A stretch of DNA of 6,504 nucleotides. Source: Actinomycetota bacterium. Lineage in GTDB: Bacteria > Actinomycetota > Thermoleophilia > Gaiellales > Gaiellaceae. Location of the stretch: positions 1 through 6,504 of the forward strand of contig JACCTQ010000265.1 of the NCBI GenBank assembly GCA_013812265.1. Direction: 5' to 3'. Position 1 is the stretch's first letter; each line of letters begins with the position of its first letter. The translations under genes and the position numbers were made by a program. Shown here in pieces: positions 6,194-6,504 of this stretch. Below the pieces are notes generated by a model, which was given only the letters and a program-made list of their open reading frames with translations, was not told the DNA's origin and did not search any database.

Positions 6194-6504
6194 GGACCGC
6201 CCGCCGCGACCGCCCGGTACAGCTCACACAGCCTCGGAGCTATCTCCGGCCAGTCGTAGCCCTTTGCAAACGCACGGGCGGCCGTTGCGAGCTCCTGCCT
6301 CCGGCCCTCGTCCGTGAGCAGATCGCCGATCGCCTCGGCGAACGCTTCGGGCCGGAGCTCAGCGACGACGGCCGCCCGCTCCCGCTCGATCTCGGGCGCG
6401 AGGTTCACCGCAGGAGAGATGACACTGGGCAGACCGCAGGCGAGTGCCTCCACCACGGCGATCCCGAAGTTCTCGGTGTAGGACGAAAGCGCCCAGACGT
6501 CCGC
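6190..6504 (-). CDS. C-terminal part of a GT4-type glycosyltransferase, cut by the window edge
   Basis: The frame is open from the right edge to TAG at 6192-6190, giving the last 104 residues; the N-terminus is outside the window. It begins ADVWALSSYTENFGIAVVEA and continues LACGLPSVISPAVNLAPE. This is the GT4 donor-binding region, with E-x7-E glutamates at visible residues 11 (TENFG) and 19 (VVEAL), the canonical ENFG form. The remainder is a C-terminal helical segment including YDWPEIAPRLCELYRAV. A GTG at 6456 sits in the middle of the motif and is not the real start. It will act as a sugar transferase in the same polysaccharide pathway, with unknown donor. Its stop overlaps that of the epimerase by four bases, tail to tail. 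Confidence 0.9.
   Translation of the reverse strand, partial: ADVWALSSYTENFGIAVVEALACGLPSVISPAVNLAPEIERERAAVVAELRPEAFAEAIGDLLTDEGRRQELATAARAFAKGYDWPEIAPRLCELYRAVAAGGP

Noticed and set aside
1..6504. tRNA, rRNA, CRISPR arrays, insertion sequences or attachment sites
   Set aside because: No cloverleaf-like sequence, regularly spaced direct repeats, transposase motifs or terminal inverted repeats were seen. Genes cover nearly the whole window, and no gene-free stretch exceeds 300 bases.

Overview
The window is GC-rich throughout, with strong G/C preference at third codon positions, frequent GTG/TTG-type starts and weak Shine-Dalgarno sites. Together with the style of the glycosyl hydrolase and glycosyltransferases, this suggests a high-GC actinobacterium, possibly a soil Thermoleophilia (Gaiellales/Solirubrobacterales). 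The lineage is an inference from protein style and not proven by any marker gene here. Everything recognisable belongs to surface or exopolysaccharide assembly, so this looks like the interior of a larger polysaccharide cluster cut at both ends.

Layout, left to right. (1) 1-171 (+): the C-terminal tail of a polytopic membrane protein, most like an O-antigen ligase/polymerase. (2) 129-1307 (-): a family-4-type (GT-B) glycosyltransferase. (3) 1339-2781 (-): a secreted clan GH-A glycoside hydrolase resembling GH39/GH5 and PslG-type proteins, 31 bp upstream of (2) and probably co-transcribed with it. (4) A short divergent intergenic region (2782-2824). (5) 2825-2932 (+): a possible 35-residue small protein. 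(6) 2929-4182 (+): a WcaI-like glycosyltransferase. Its N-terminal domain is plainly encoded upstream of the first conventional start codon (GTG 3115), and the best start is a CTG whose last two bases lie in the stop codon of the small ORF. (7) 4186-5124 (-): a SAM-dependent methyltransferase with an N-terminal zinc ribbon. (8) A 61-bp divergent intergenic region. (9) 5186-6193 (+): a GDP-mannose 3,5-epimerase. (10) 6190-6504 (-): the C-terminal part of another GT4 glycosyltransferase, running off the right edge.

How the genes may work together (inference). The epimerase would supply an unusual GDP-L-hexose (GDP-L-galactose or GDP-L-gulose). The glycosyltransferases would build a repeat unit, the methyltransferase might modify a sugar or lipid intermediate, the ligase/polymerase would join units outside the membrane, and the secreted hydrolase would trim or release the product. 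No RNA genes, insertion sequences, CRISPR arrays or intrinsic terminators were found. The main oddities are the non-canonical start of the WcaI-like gene and its small upstream ORF, three tail-to-tail gene junctions with overlaps or almost no spacing, and a hydrolase whose acid/base motif reads IEP instead of NEP.
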